In this document: positions 15,464 to 15,739 of the stretch, in pieces
Layout of the letters: each line of letters opens with the position of its first letter
Position numbering within the stretch: position 1 is the stretch's first letter
Source: JBIOJM01 sp044450785
Lineage (GTDB): Bacteria; Planctomycetota; Planctomycetia; Isosphaerales; Isosphaeraceae
Length of the DNA stretch: 15,739 bases
Direction: 5' to 3'
Assembly: GCA_044450785.1 (NCBI GenBank)
Contig: JBIOJM010000241.1
Coordinates: 1 to 15,739 of the forward strand
The notes under the pieces: generated by a model
Database searches by the model: none
Seen by the model: the letters and a program-made list of their open reading frames with translations, nothing else
What the model was told of the DNA's origin: nothing
Translations under genes and position numbers: made by a program

Positions 15464-15739
15464 ATGAACGGAAAGCACCTCCCGGTATCCTTGGCATTCC
15501 TTCTGCTTCTCTTCGTTTTCTGCCTGCCGAGCTATGGAGAGGATGCCAGACAGCCGTCCGTTGATCTGGTCAAGATCACGCCTGAGCAGACCAGCGAAAT
15601 TCTCGCAAACCCCGGCATGGGCTGGGAGACATTTCACCGCTCAAATCGACATGACAGGAACCTTCCGTCATGGATTCCCTCGACAGTCTATTACATTCGG
15701 TGGGGTTGGGGTGAATTGGAACCTCGACCTGGGAAGATC
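15464..15739 (+). CDS. Secreted DUF4832-like protein, 3' end outside the window
   Basis: The first 92 codons of a gene that runs off the window. ATG at 15464 follows AGGAG (15451-15455) at eight bases, a good ribosome site. Residues 5-25 are a typical signal peptide (LPVSLAFLLLLFVFCLPSYG). The mature start reads ILANPGMGWETFHRSN and later STVYYIRWGWGELEPRPGKI, which resembles the start of DUF4832/DUF4874 proteins, thought to be TIM-barrel, glycoside-hydrolase-like secreted enzymes. The NPGMGW and RWGWGELEP peptides are the main support. The catalytic part would lie outside the window, so activity cannot be judged. It is likely periplasmic or extracellular and involved with carbohydrate; that role is inferred from the family only. 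Confidence 0.75.
   Translation, partial: MNGKHLPVSLAFLLLLFVFCLPSYGEDARQPSVDLVKITPEQTSEILANPGMGWETFHRSNRHDRNLPSWIPSTVYYIRWGWGELEPRPGKI

Noticed and set aside
15163..15564. Plus-strand open frame opposite the small helical protein
   Set aside because: It overlaps both the minus-strand conserved protein and the start of the DUF4832-like gene, each better supported.

Overview
The window looks like part of a planctomycete chromosome, most likely from the Isosphaeraceae or a near relative. This is inferred from high-GC coding sequence, many secreted or membrane proteins without a known function, and a MoxR ATPase / DUF58 / BatA-type VWA / very long coiled-coil protein / second VWA gene order that I associate with that phylum. 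The lineage was not checked by any search.

Layout. (1) Positions 1-1056 hold the end of a gene that starts before the window. Its C-terminal half is built from duplicated and repeated modules. (2) Positions 1057-1329 are a non-coding leader with a candidate promoter and a hairpin beside a ribosome binding site. (3) Positions 1330-13018 hold seven same-strand genes with gaps of 2 to about 78 bases, very probably one operon: a secreted protein of unknown function, a caspase/C13-like protein that seems to lack its catalytic cysteine and carries an EF-hand-like loop, a MoxR AAA+ ATPase, a DUF58 protein, a BatA-type membrane VWA protein, a 1098-residue membrane-anchored coiled-coil protein, and a membrane VWA protein with a glutamine-amidotransferase-like region. 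(4) Positions 13019-13217 carry a degenerate hexanucleotide repeat inside an imperfect inverted repeat. (5) Positions 13218-15739 are a looser set of genes on both strands: a small two-helix membrane protein, a secreted protein of unknown function, a small alpha/beta hydrolase, a conserved small helical protein, and the start of a secreted DUF4832-like protein that runs off the window.

How the genes may work together. MoxR ATPases commonly act as chaperones or metal-insertion factors with VWA-domain partners, and DUF58 proteins are their usual soluble VWA-like companions. Here the two transmembrane VWA proteins and the long coiled-coil protein could form an envelope complex remodelled by MoxR. 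The caspase-like pseudoenzyme and the first secreted protein share the transcription unit and may be partners, substrates or sensors. The gene order is seen directly; the complex is inference.
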